This document shows, one piece after another, positions 1 to 6,337 of a stretch of DNA of 6,337 nucleotides. The translations under genes and the position numbers were made by a program. The notes below the pieces were generated by a model. That model saw only the letters and a list, made by a program, of their open reading frames with translations, did not search any database and was not told where the DNA came from. Origin of the DNA: Sphingobacteriia bacterium (GTDB lineage Bacteria; Bacteroidota; Bacteroidia; NS11-12g; UBA955); assembly GCA_021151535.1 (NCBI GenBank), contig JAGKXC010000102.1, positions 1 through 6,337 on the forward strand, given 5' to 3'. Numbering within the stretch: the stretch's first letter is position 1; the number at the start of each line of letters is the position of its first letter.

Positions 1-201
1 GGGTGGGAGGTTGAAGAAGATGCCATATGGATTCATTTCACGGCTTCTGCGAAATCATTTCAATGTGTGGAGGTATCGAATAATTTACTGTTTGCAACCT
101 GCAATCAACAGGTGCATATTTATAAAATTACGAACGGCGCTAAGAAAATAAACGATCGAGTGATGGCGCCTACCGCTTTGTGGCAAGGATGTTTTGAATA
201 G
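1..201 (+). CDS. C-terminal fragment of a small hypothetical protein, possibly DUF6702 family (5' end outside window)
   Basis: Frame 1 is open from the first base for 66 codons and ends in TAG at 199-201, so this is the tail of a gene starting left of the window. The visible peptide begins GWEVEEDAIWIHF and continues through VEVSNNLLF, a QQVHIYKI strand and a KK-containing segment. From memory, this order (an acidic G-x-E-x-E-x-D stretch, alternating hydrophobic strands, an N-x-L-L turn, a Q-rich strand, then a lysine-rich turn) resembles the C-terminus of DUF6702 proteins, which are small Bacteroidota proteins of unknown function. That assignment is an inference from pattern only. No signal peptide or membrane segment is visible in this part. 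The alternative is an unrelated beta-rich protein, or chance openness of the frame. The gene ends 273 bases before the transporter gene, and I see no convincing terminator in between, so read-through is possible. Confidence 0.5.
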   Translation, partial: GWEVEEDAIWIHFTASAKSFQCVEVSNNLLFATCNQQVHIYKITNGAKKINDRVMAPTALWQGCFE

Positions 202-343
202 TTTAAATTCTTGAATTTGAGTTTGTTCCAAAAATGGATTTTCAACACTTTAAGTTTTCCACATACAAACGACTCAATTTGGTTTAGTTTTTAACCTATG
301 ATTTTCCTCAATACTTAATAAAATTAGGCATTGACGAATTCAA

Positions 344-362
344 TATTGTAACATCTACAATA
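344..362. repeat. Inverted repeat TATTGTA-N5-TACAATA, candidate operator
   Basis: Seven-base arms are perfectly complementary (344-350 and 356-362) around a five-base spacer. The arms contain the half-site ATTGTA/TACAAT, which recurs in the palindrome at 441-456. The repeat lies across the -33 element of the proposed promoter, where a repressor would block polymerase. I cannot assign it to a regulator family. Chance occurrence in AT-rich DNA is possible. Confidence 0.4.
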
Positions 363-378
363 ATGTGAATATTTTTTG
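346..378 (+). promoter_or_regulatory. Candidate Bacteroidota-type promoter for the susC-susD-like operon
   Basis: The Bacteroidota housekeeping promoter consensus is TTG near -33 and TAnnTTTG near -7. The closest match in the leader is TTG at 346-348, then 21 bases, then TATTTTTTG at 370-378, which has one base too many between TA and TTTG. Transcription would then start near 385, giving a leader of about 90 bases. The match is imperfect in an AT-rich region where such words arise by chance, so this is only the best candidate seen. If it is real, the inverted repeat at 344-362 overlaps its -33 element and spacer. Confidence 0.3.
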
Positions 379-440
379 TTCAATTTTTCATCGTAAAAAA
401 TAAACCATTCATCGGCGGGAATCTGTTAAAAAATTATTAC

Positions 441-456
441 GATTGTAATTACAATC
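441..456. repeat. Perfect 16-bp palindrome GATTGTAATTACAATC, candidate operator in the leader
   Basis: The 16 bases are identical to their own reverse complement, and the centre lies about 26 bases before the ATG at 475. The palindrome contains ATTGTA-AT-TACAAT, the same half-sites as the repeat at 344-362 but with a 2-base spacer. An overlapping inverted repeat, ATTAC-N4-GTAAT, sits at 436-449, so the ATTAC/GTAAT word occurs several times here. The symmetry suits a dimeric DNA-binding regulator. As RNA it could form only a weak six-pair AU-rich stem with an AAUU loop, so a DNA role is more likely than a terminator or riboswitch. Confidence 0.45.
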
Positions 457-474
457 AACCAACAACATTTATTT

Positions 475-3400
475 ATGAACAGAAAATCTCTATTCATGGT
501 CATGGCAGGTGTTTGCGCAATTCCTTTTGCAACAGCACAAACTGCAGGTCAGGGCGGAAGCTCAGACGGTGACACACTGAGTGTGGGATCGGTAACGGTT
601 ACGGCTCTTGGTACAACCAAGAGTTTGCGTAAAACCGCTTACACCGTATCTCAAGTTCAGGGAAAAGGTTTGGTTTCCTCAGGTGAAAGTGGGGTAATCC
701 AAGCATTAACGGGTAAGGCTTCTAACGTTCAGATTACCAGAACTTCTGGTGATCCGGGTGCCGGAGCTTATATCCAAATTCGTGGTCAGAACACCATTAC
801 AGGTAACACGCAACCATTGATCGTTGTAGACGGTATTCCCGTAAGTAACTCAACCTTTGGTAGCGGTACAGACGGTGTTGTACAACAATCTCGTTTGAAC
901 GATTTAAACCCATCCGACATTGAGTCGATTGAGGTTTTAAAAGGCGCAGCAGCTGCAGCTGTTTGGGGAACTCGCGCCGCCAATGGTGTAATTGTAATTA
1001 CTACCAAAAAAGGTAAGCGTGGAATGAACATCGAATTCTCATCTACTTATTCCATCGATCAGGTGAACAGAGAGTACGCTAAACAAAGTACTTTCGGTCA
1101 GGGATCTAGTGGTAATTGGGTAGCTAATACTGGAGGTAGTTTCGGCGATAGAATTGCAAACCGTTCTGGTGCAGATTCTATTGCTGCCAACAAGCCTTAT
1201 TTCATCGCCGATGACGGAACACGTTATGGAACCATCGCCAAAAAAGGAGATAAAACGGTTTATAACGATGCAAACCGCAATCAAGTTTTCAGAAATGGTA
1301 TCACTTTTAACAATAACTTAGCAATTTCTTCAGCCACCGATAAGAGCAATATGTATTTCTCTATCAATGATTGGAATCAAAAAGGTGTTTTAAAAGGATT
1401 GAGCGATTACAGAAGAACCAGTGCGCGTTTAAACTTCACCCAAAATGTAAACGATAAGTTAACAGTGGGTTTGAAATCTTACATGGCTAGTATTTCTTCC
1501 AATCGTATCCAACAAGGTTCAAATTTGGATGGTTTGTATTTGGGTTACTTGAGAACATCGCCAGATTTTGATAACTCCGATTACAAAGGAACTTATTATA
1601 ATGCGGCTGGCGTTCCAGTTGTTACCAATGCTCACCGCGGATACCGCAAATATTTGGGTAATGCTGCTCCTACTTATAACAACCCAGGTTGGACGTTGAA
1701 TGAGCAAACCAACCAATCAAACGTAACGCGTTTTACTGTTACGCCTGAACTGGGTTATCAGTGGAAGCCAAATTCAAAATTCATCGCCCGTTTGGGTTAT
1801 GATATGTCAACCGACCGCCGTGTAACTTACTTCCCTGTAAACTCAGCAAGTAGTTATGCCAACGGTTCGTTTACAGATGAAATGATCCAGGAGTCTGAAT
1901 TTAGTTCGCATTTCATCAACCAAAGCAATTTCAAGTTGAACAAAAATGTAAACTTGAATACAACTGTAGGTTATTTGTACACTTACAACCAGTTGTACAG
2001 CATTGGTGGTACTGCTTCTCAGTTTATCATTCGCGACCAAGATCGTTTTGCATTTATCAATTCAACTTCAGCTAACAAGGATCCTTTCAACTCTTACCAA
2101 CAATTGTTGAATAACCGTGCTTATGCGGTGTTTGATTTTGATGTAATGGATAAGATTTTCTTACAAATCAGCGGTGCATCTGAAGCTTCTTCTACTTACA
2201 ATAAGCGATTTGCTTCTCCTAGTGCTTCTTTGGCTTATGAATTAAGCAAAGATTTGGCGAAGAACGATGTGTTAACCTATGCGAAATTGCGTGTTTCTGG
2301 TGGTAGAGTGGGTGTGGCTCCTCCAGCCTACATCTGGTCTACAAACTACGTTGCTGCAAGTTCTACTTCAGGATGGGGCGATTACATGGATGCAAGTTTG
2401 TTTGGCGGTTCTATTTACCGTTCATCAACTCAAGGCAATCCGAATATCAAGCCTGAAATGAAAACCGAAATCGAAGCCGGTGCTGATTTCAAATTCTTGA
2501 AAGACCGTGTTTCTTTGGGTGTTACTTACTATCAAAACAAGATTCAAGGTGCGGTATTGGCTGTAACTGTTGCTGGTTCAACAGGTTATACCAACCAATG
2601 GAAAAATGCTGCTGATCTTTCTAACAAAGGTTTTGAAGCTGATTTGAACATCAACGTAATCAAGAAGAAAGATTTCAACTTGAACGTTTATGGTAACATC
2701 GGTCTTAACAGAAACATGGTAGATAACCTAAATGGTGCAGCGCCAATCTTCTTGGCTGGTTTCACTGGTACTTCATCTAGAGCCGTTGAAGGACAGCCTT
2801 TGGGCGTGCTTTGGGGTGGTAAGTGGATGCGCGATGAGAAGAACAACTTGATTTTGGATGCCAATGGTTTCCCTCAGCCTGCTGCTCAAGAAGGCGTTTT
2901 GGGTAATCCTAATCCAAATTACAGAGGTTCTATCGGCGTAAACGGTAACTACAAAGGCATTTCTTTCAACTTGTTGGTTGAAACTTGCCAAGGTAACCAA
3001 ATGTGGGCTGGTACTTACGGCGTGTTGAATAACTTCGGTATCAACCCTGAAACAGCTAACGAATTCACTGTAGATGCAACCAAAGCGGCTACTTTGAAAG
3101 ATTATAACGGTAAATCAGTGGCTGATTATGCTGCTAACCCAGCTAAATACGGCAACGGTTTGGTAATGGATAACGGCGATGGCACTTACACTTGCCGCGG
3201 TAATATCAAAGATTATGGCAATGGCGATGTTTGGTTGAATCAAAACTGGTACACTGGCTTAGGTGGTGGTTTCGGTTCAGTTTCTGAACAATTTATTAAG
3301 GATGCTTCTTGGGTTAGAATCCGTGAACTTTCTGTGAACTATGCAATTCCTACCAATATCGCAAAAGCATTGCACGTTCCTGGTGGTATCACCCTTGGCT

Positions 3401-3549
3401 TCACTGGCAGAAACTTGGCCCTTTGGACAAACTTTGCTGGTGTTGATCCTGAAACTAACTTAACTGGTCCTAGCAACGGTAGAGGTTTAGAATACTTCAA
3501 CAACCCTGGAACCAAATCTTATATGTTCAACATCAAGTTCAATCTTTAA
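475..3549 (+). CDS. SusC/RagA-family TonB-dependent outer-membrane transporter lacking the N-terminal carboxypeptidase-like domain
   Basis: This is an outer-membrane beta-barrel importer that, with its SusD partner, takes up oligomeric nutrients using TonB-ExbBD energy. Residues 1-21 form a Sec signal peptide (N-R-K, then a hydrophobic core, ending ATA before Q22). A TonB-box-like stretch follows at about 34-46 (TLSVGSVTVTALG). The plug spans roughly 50-180 and carries the family signatures PLIVVDGIPV (114-123) and LNPSDIESIEVLKG (144-157), followed by AAAAAVWGTRAANGV and ITTKKGK (to 181). The rest is a barrel rich in alternating aromatic strands, ending SYMFNIKFNL. At 1024 residues it is near the family's usual size, but the usual domain of about 80 residues between signal peptide and TonB box is absent, as is any STN domain. 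The mature protein has only two cysteines, C838 and C907. The ATG at 475 is chosen because it opens a good signal peptide and an in-frame TAA lies upstream at 427-429. The substrate is unknown. Confidence 0.96.
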   Translation: MNRKSLFMVMAGVCAIPFATAQTAGQGGSSDGDTLSVGSVTVTALGTTKSLRKTAYTVSQVQGKGLVSSGESGVIQALTGKASNVQITRTSGDPGAGAYIQIRGQNTITGNTQPLIVVDGIPVSNSTFGSGTDGVVQQSRLNDLNPSDIESIEVLKGAAAAAVWGTRAANGVIVITTKKGKRGMNIEFSSTYSIDQVNREYAKQSTFGQGSSGNWVANTGGSFGDRIANRSGADSIAANKPYFIADDGTRYGTIAKKGDKTVYNDANRNQVFRNGITFNNNLAISSATDKSNMYFSINDWNQKGVLKGLSDYRRTSARLNFTQNVNDKLTVGLKSYMASISSNRIQQGSNLDGLYLGYLRTSPDFDNSDYKGTYYNAAGVPVVTNAHRGYRKYLGNAAPTYNNPGWTLNEQTNQSNVTRFTVTPELGYQWKPNSKFIARLGYDMSTDRRVTYFPVNSASSYANGSFTDEMIQESEFSSHFINQSNFKLNKNVNLNTTVGYLYTYNQLYSIGGTASQFIIRDQDRFAFINSTSANKDPFNSYQQLLNNRAYAVFDFDVMDKIFLQISGASEASSTYNKRFASPSASLAYELSKDLAKNDVLTYAKLRVSGGRVGVAPPAYIWSTNYVAASSTSGWGDYMDASLFGGSIYRSSTQGNPNIKPEMKTEIEAGADFKFLKDRVSLGVTYYQNKIQGAVLAVTVAGSTGYTNQWKNAADLSNKGFEADLNINVIKKKDFNLNVYGNIGLNRNMVDNLNGAAPIFLAGFTGTSSRAVEGQPLGVLWGGKWMRDEKNNLILDANGFPQPAAQEGVLGNPNPNYRGSIGVNGNYKGISFNLLVETCQGNQMWAGTYGVLNNFGINPETANEFTVDATKAATLKDYNGKSVADYAANPAKYGNGLVMDNGDGTYTCRGNIKDYGNGDVWLNQNWYTGLGGGFGSVSEQFIKDASWVRIRELSVNYAIPTNIAKALHVPGGITLGFTGRNLALWTNFAGVDPETNLTGPSNGRGLEYFNNPGTKSYMFNIKFNL

Positions 3550-3554
3550 TTGAT

Positions 3555-3561
3555 AAGGAAG
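3555..3561 (+). promoter_or_regulatory. Shine-Dalgarno-like ribosome binding site of the SusD-like gene
   Basis: AAGGAAG lies in the 19-base gap between the transporter stop and the lipoprotein ATG, seven bases before the start at 3569. It supports that start and separate initiation of the second cistron. The first cistron has no such sequence, so the two genes probably differ in translation initiation mode. Confidence 0.6.
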
Positions 3562-3568
3562 TAAAAAA

Positions 3569-4924
3569 ATGAAAAAAGTATCATACATACTCACGGCTTC
3601 TTTGGCTATCGCGATGGGTTTCTCCTCTTGTAGCAAAGACATCGATGAGATAAATAAAGTAAATCCAGGTCAGTTCTCTGATTCAGATCCAACCTTGATG
3701 ATCACCGGTGCAGAATTGGCCAACGTGGTTATCAACGAAGGTGAACTTGCTCGTTTGGTGAATATTTTCTCCGGACATTTGAATGGCTACGACCGTCAGT
3801 TCGTTTCCTACGCGCAGTACAACATGACCTCTGGTGATTTCAATACGCCTTGGGGTAATTTGTACACCGAAGGAATTGCGCAGTGCCGTTTGATCGAAGC
3901 AAAAGCGAAATCATTGAAAAATAATGATCTATATGGTGTTGCCGCTATCACTGAAGCCAATTTGTTGTTAACCGCTTCTGCAGTTTGGGGCGATATCCCA
4001 TGCACTGAAGCTTGTACCGATGGTATTACTGCGCCTAAGTTTGATAAAATGTCTGATGTAACTAAGTACGCCTTGAATCTTCTTGATTCAGCTTTGGCTT
4101 ATGGCGTTTCAGGTCAGGCTTTTGGCGGTGCTTATGCAGGTAGTTACGATTGGGCTGAAGTAGCCAATACCTTGAAAGCCAGAGCGTATTTGAGAATGAA
4201 AGATTACAACAATGCTATCACCGCTGCGAGTGCAGGTATCTCTGCTGGCAACGATTTGATGGCCAATCACTCTCAAGAAACTCCAGGTGCTTGGAATTTG
4301 TACTACGATTTCCTAGACTGGAACCGCGGTGGTTACATTAGCTGCGATGGTTCTCACTTGTCTAACGTGTTGGATTCAGGTAATGCAGTGGGTAAAACCA
4401 ATGCAAAAACCGATGAAAAAGCGCGTTGGGATTACTACTTCTTGGCCGATAACTACACTCCATTGGATCCAAATATGTACACCGGTATCTTCGCCCCAAC
4501 AGCGAATTTCCCCATTGTATCATACATCGAAAATGAGTTGATTTTGGCTGAGTGCTATCAAAGAACTGGCGATAACGACAAAGCATTGGATCATTTGAAC
4601 AATGTTCGTTCAAGTCATGCCACTCAATTCGGAGCCACTTATGATGCCTATGTAATCGGTGATTTCGGTCCTGGTGCAATGGTAGATGGCGCTTCTGCCG
4701 GTGATGCCTTGTTGAAGGAAATTTTGGTAGAAAAATACACTTCTTTGTTTGGACAGGTTGAGCCTTGGAGCGATTTGCGCAGAACCAAGAACTTGATTGG
4801 TGTAGCTCCTTACACTGGAAGCAAATTGCCAGAGCGTTTCTTGTATCCACAAGATGAAATCAATGCAAACAAAAACACTCCTCAGGTTAGTAGTTTGTTT
4901 GATGTGTTGGAGCTTTTCCAATAA
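3569..4924 (+). CDS. SusD/RagB-like surface lipoprotein, probably SusD-like_2 type
   Basis: This is the substrate-capturing lipoprotein that caps the SusC-like barrel encoded 19 bases upstream. Residues 1-20 form a lipoprotein signal peptide with the lipid-accepting cysteine at C21 (GFSSC). The following SKDIDE has acidic residues, as expected for Bacteroidota lipoproteins exported to the cell surface. Helical TPR-like segments are visible at about 194-231 (DWAEVANTLKARAYL onward) and 323-350 (ELILAECYQRTGDNDKAL onward). The C-terminus carries KYTSLFGQ...PWSDLRRT (389-406) and PERFLYPQDE (421-430). From memory, that combination points to the SusD-like_2 branch rather than classic starch-binding SusD. 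The length of 451 residues is normal to slightly short for the family, and the protein looks intact. A CxxxC pair occurs at C145 and C149. The ligand cannot be inferred, since no degradative enzyme is encoded beside it. Co-transcription with the transporter is very likely. Confidence 0.94.
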   Translation: MKKVSYILTASLAIAMGFSSCSKDIDEINKVNPGQFSDSDPTLMITGAELANVVINEGELARLVNIFSGHLNGYDRQFVSYAQYNMTSGDFNTPWGNLYTEGIAQCRLIEAKAKSLKNNDLYGVAAITEANLLLTASAVWGDIPCTEACTDGITAPKFDKMSDVTKYALNLLDSALAYGVSGQAFGGAYAGSYDWAEVANTLKARAYLRMKDYNNAITAASAGISAGNDLMANHSQETPGAWNLYYDFLDWNRGGYISCDGSHLSNVLDSGNAVGKTNAKTDEKARWDYYFLADNYTPLDPNMYTGIFAPTANFPIVSYIENELILAECYQRTGDNDKALDHLNNVRSSHATQFGATYDAYVIGDFGPGAMVDGASAGDALLKEILVEKYTSLFGQVEPWSDLRRTKNLIGVAPYTGSKLPERFLYPQDEINANKNTPQVSSLFDVLELFQ

Positions 4925-4937
4925 TCAATCTTTGATT
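4923..4937. repeat. Short inverted repeat overlapping the stop of the SusD-like gene
   Basis: AATCAA (4923-4928) and TTGATT (4932-4937) are perfect complements separated by three bases. The stem is short and AT-rich, so it would be weak. It is the first of three inverted repeats in this 3' region and may be fortuitous. Confidence 0.3.
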
Positions 4938-4940
4938 CAA

Positions 4941-4967
4941 CTGAGATTCCCAAATTCGGGTTCTCAG
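4941..4967. repeat. Imperfect stem-loop just before the terminator
   Basis: CTGAGA (4941-4946) pairs with TCTCAG (4962-4967). After a small internal loop, CCC (4949-4951) pairs with GGG (4958-4960), closing a six-base loop. No T-run follows directly, so it is not a classic terminator by itself. Its last two bases are also the first two of the 52-bp palindrome, so the full forms of the two structures compete there. It may protect the 3' end of the transporter operon mRNA. Confidence 0.45.
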
Positions 4968-5017
4968 CAAGTATAAAAAAAGGGCGGAGAATTCTCCGCC
5001 CTTTTTTTATACTTGCT
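4966..5017. terminator. Bidirectional intrinsic terminator: perfect 52-bp palindrome
   Basis: Bases 4966-5017 equal their own reverse complement with no mismatch, giving 26-base arms centred on GAATTC. The core stem is GGGCGGAG/CTCCGCCC with an AATT loop, flanked by A7 on one side and T7 on the other. On either strand the hairpin is therefore followed by a U-run, as needed for Rho-independent termination. It sits 41 bases after the SusD-like stop and 30 bases after the stop of the convergent minus-strand gene, so it fits as a shared terminator for both. Confidence 0.93.
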
Positions 5018-5047
5018 CCGTCTTGAAAATGACAACTTCAATCTTAA

Positions 5048-6337
5048 TCACGGCGTCCCTATTTCTAAAACGCCATAAAATTGCTCCAAATAGCGGTTAT
5101 TAGCACATACCAACCTGTTCTCATTCTCAATTTTCTCCATTTTGATGCTCATGTCCATGAAGTACAGCGTAACCAAGTGTTTGCCATTGCCTTTTTGAAT
5201 GCGAATAGGTTGCTTGCCTTTGTAAACCGAGTTTAAAGGAATTGCGGGTTTGGCTACTTCAGTTGCTGTTGGTACATCAGCAGAAGGAGTATTGCTTATT
5301 CCCCCATTTTCATCGCGTTCTGTGGTGAAATCAGCGGCGCTAAGCTTTAATTTGTCAATTTCATTTCTGCCTATGGTAATGTCTGCTTCGCCAGCTATCG
5401 ATACCTTGATAAAGTGATCTAATACATTACTGTTTGTTTGGTGAATTGTAACCTTTTTGCCTTGGTAGAACAGGGAATAAGTCTCATCCTCGTAATATTC
5501 CGCACTCAACATTACCTGCGTATTCGTGGGTTTTAATAAAGTAGGAATTACGGGCGATTTGATCGTATAACTTTCATGTATTTCTTCGATCTCAGTTTCT
5601 GTGGCGTAAGTCGGTACATTGCCATTGCCCAAATTGCGTTCATATTTATCGGTAATCAGCGGCAAATGCAACTTGTGAATATACTGGCCAATGAAAATTC
5701 TGCGCGTTTCGTAATCGTTTAATTGTTTGTCTGTTAAAGGTTTTTCACTTAGTGCAAATCCAGAGTTTCCCAACTTTTGAATACGTTTTCCATTCACCAA
5801 ATAATCCAAACATTCATAGATTTCAAATGAAATGGAATCCATGAAATACGTTTTACGGGTATAGCCCGCTTTGCTGAGAACCGAATCTGCAGGCAGCGTA
5901 CTCGGCGATTTCCAAGATTTGAAAAATGCAGCAGAATCAAACGGCTGAATGGTATGATGTTCTTGATCGTACATCCCCAAACGCTCAAATCGGTTAATCA
6001 TCCTTTTTTCTTGCGATAGAACCGGCAATTGATGGTAGTTCACCGCAGGAATAAACCTTGAAACCAAAATCAAAGCCAACAGGGTAACAGGCAAGAAAAT
6101 GATATTGGGTTTCTTGTAAAACGCATAATACAACGTGGTAATCAACAACCAACCATCCAAATAGGCAAGTGCAACACGCAGTTCGGTAAATCCGTATTGG
6201 GTTAAACGTACCAACAAGGCCGCAAATAACAGTGGCATCAAGGGGATTAATAACCAAGAGAATTTCTTTTGGAGCGATTTAAGCATCGGTCCGCCATCAT
6301 CGCCCTGAAATGGATGCGACAACAAAACCGTTAAATA
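5048..6337 (-). CDS. C-terminal part of a DUF4153-family integral membrane protein (5' end outside window)
   Basis: The minus-strand frame is open from the right edge to TGA at 5050-5048, giving 429 residues with no stop. A TTG at 6325-6323 could be read as a start, but codons before it are open and the family normally has an extra membrane-spanning N-terminal part. The gene is therefore taken as truncated by the window. Counting from the first visible codon, hydrophobic helices lie at about 27-43, 55-73 and 79-93. Between the first two is RLTQYGFTELR (44-54), which with the following W and the later SQ motif (108-109) matches DUF4153 as I recall it. The remaining 320 or so residues are soluble, with a low-complexity Pro/Thr/Ala-rich linker at about 338-365. 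A short motif, YFMD, occurs twice, at 164-167 and 392-395. The function is unknown. It converges on the transporter operon and shares only its terminator, so no functional link is implied. Confidence 0.85.
   Translation of the reverse strand, partial: YLTVLLSHPFQGDDGGPMLKSLQKKFSWLLIPLMPLLFAALLVRLTQYGFTELRVALAYLDGWLLITTLYYAFYKKPNIIFLPVTLLALILVSRFIPAVNYHQLPVLSQEKRMINRFERLGMYDQEHHTIQPFDSAAFFKSWKSPSTLPADSVLSKAGYTRKTYFMDSISFEIYECLDYLVNGKRIQKLGNSGFALSEKPLTDKQLNDYETRRIFIGQYIHKLHLPLITDKYERNLGNGNVPTYATETEIEEIHESYTIKSPVIPTLLKPTNTQVMLSAEYYEDETYSLFYQGKKVTIHQTNSNVLDHFIKVSIAGEADITIGRNEIDKLKLSAADFTTERDENGGISNTPSADVPTATEVAKPAIPLNSVYKGKQPIRIQKGNGKHLVTLYFMDMSIKMEKIENENRLVCANNRYLEQFYGVLEIGTP

Larger units (their letters stand above)
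202..474. other. AT-rich intergenic region and leader upstream of the SusC-like gene
   Basis: This 273-base stretch contains no credible gene. Just after the upstream stop there is a weak AT-only inverted repeat, AAATTC-TT-GAATTT (205-218), whose 2-base loop and lack of GC pairs make it a poor terminator. The right half holds the promoter candidate and the two related inverted repeats listed separately. The TTCATCG heptamer occurs twice, at 387-393 and 408-414, which is exactly 21 bases apart; its meaning is unclear. There is no Shine-Dalgarno sequence before the ATG at 475, only an A/T-rich stretch, which is common in Bacteroidota. Confidence 0.7.

Noticed and set aside
331..361. Sigma70-like promoter TTGACG (331-336) with TACAAT (356-361)
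   Set aside because: The spacer is 19 bases, and Bacteroidota housekeeping polymerase does not use the -35/-10 consensus of proteobacteria. TACAAT is better explained as an arm of the inverted repeat at 344-362.
387..414. TTCATCG repeated at 387-393 and 408-414, 21 bases apart
   Set aside because: Two full helical turns is suggestive, but a seven-base word repeated once is weak evidence, and the flanking bases do not match.
592..602. Inverted repeat GTAAC-G-GTTAC within the transporter gene
   Set aside because: It encodes the Val-Thr-Val-Thr of the TonB-box region; the symmetry follows from repeated Val/Thr codons.
946..962. CAG/CTG-rich stretch in the transporter gene
   Set aside because: It encodes the alanine run of the conserved SusC signature after VLKG, so it is a family feature and not a repeat tract.
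4362..4850. A 162-codon open frame antisense to the SusD-like gene
   Set aside because: It lies wholly within a clear SusD gene. Its translation is rich in His, Arg, Gln and Ser with no recognisable domain, as expected of an antisense shadow.
6323..6325. TTG as the start of the minus-strand gene
   Set aside because: The frame continues open to the window edge, and the DUF4153 family normally has further membrane segments before this point, so the true start lies outside.

Overview
The window is typical of the phylum Bacteroidota. It holds a SusC/RagA TonB-dependent transporter followed directly by a SusD/RagB lipoprotein. The base composition is moderately AT-rich. The first gene has an AT-rich leader with no Shine-Dalgarno sequence, and the last gene belongs to the DUF4153 membrane family as seen in this phylum. 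I cannot name the genus.

Layout. Positions 1-201 (+) are the last 66 codons of a gene that enters from the left; its sequence pattern resembles the C-terminus of DUF6702 proteins. Positions 202-474 are a 273-base AT-rich intergenic region and leader. It contains a weak Bacteroidota-type promoter candidate and two inverted repeats sharing the half-site ATTGTA/TACAAT, at 344-362 and 441-456. Positions 475-3549 (+) encode the 1024-residue SusC-like transporter, and 3569-4924 (+) encode the 451-residue SusD-like lipoprotein; they are 19 bases apart and surely one operon. Positions 4925-5047 separate convergent genes. They carry three consecutive inverted repeats, the last being a perfect 52-bp palindrome (4966-5017) that should terminate transcription from both sides. 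Positions 5048-6337 (-) are the C-terminal 429 codons of a DUF4153 membrane protein whose N-terminal part lies beyond the right edge.

How the genes work together. By family knowledge, the SusD lipoprotein sits on the cell surface as a lid over the SusC barrel, captures a ligand, and passes it through the TonB-energised barrel. No glycoside hydrolase, peptidase, regulator or anti-sigma gene is visible next to the pair, so the substrate cannot be deduced. The transporter goes from its signal peptide almost directly to the TonB box and plug. It lacks the usual N-terminal carboxypeptidase-regulatory-like domain and any STN signalling domain, so sigma/anti-sigma signalling through this receptor is unlikely. 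The inverted repeats in the leader are the best candidates for cis regulation.

I found no tRNA, rRNA, CRISPR array, insertion sequence or integrase. I see no convincing new multi-gene system. The observations most worth following are the paired inverted repeats, the long terminator palindrome, and the domain-poor SusC.
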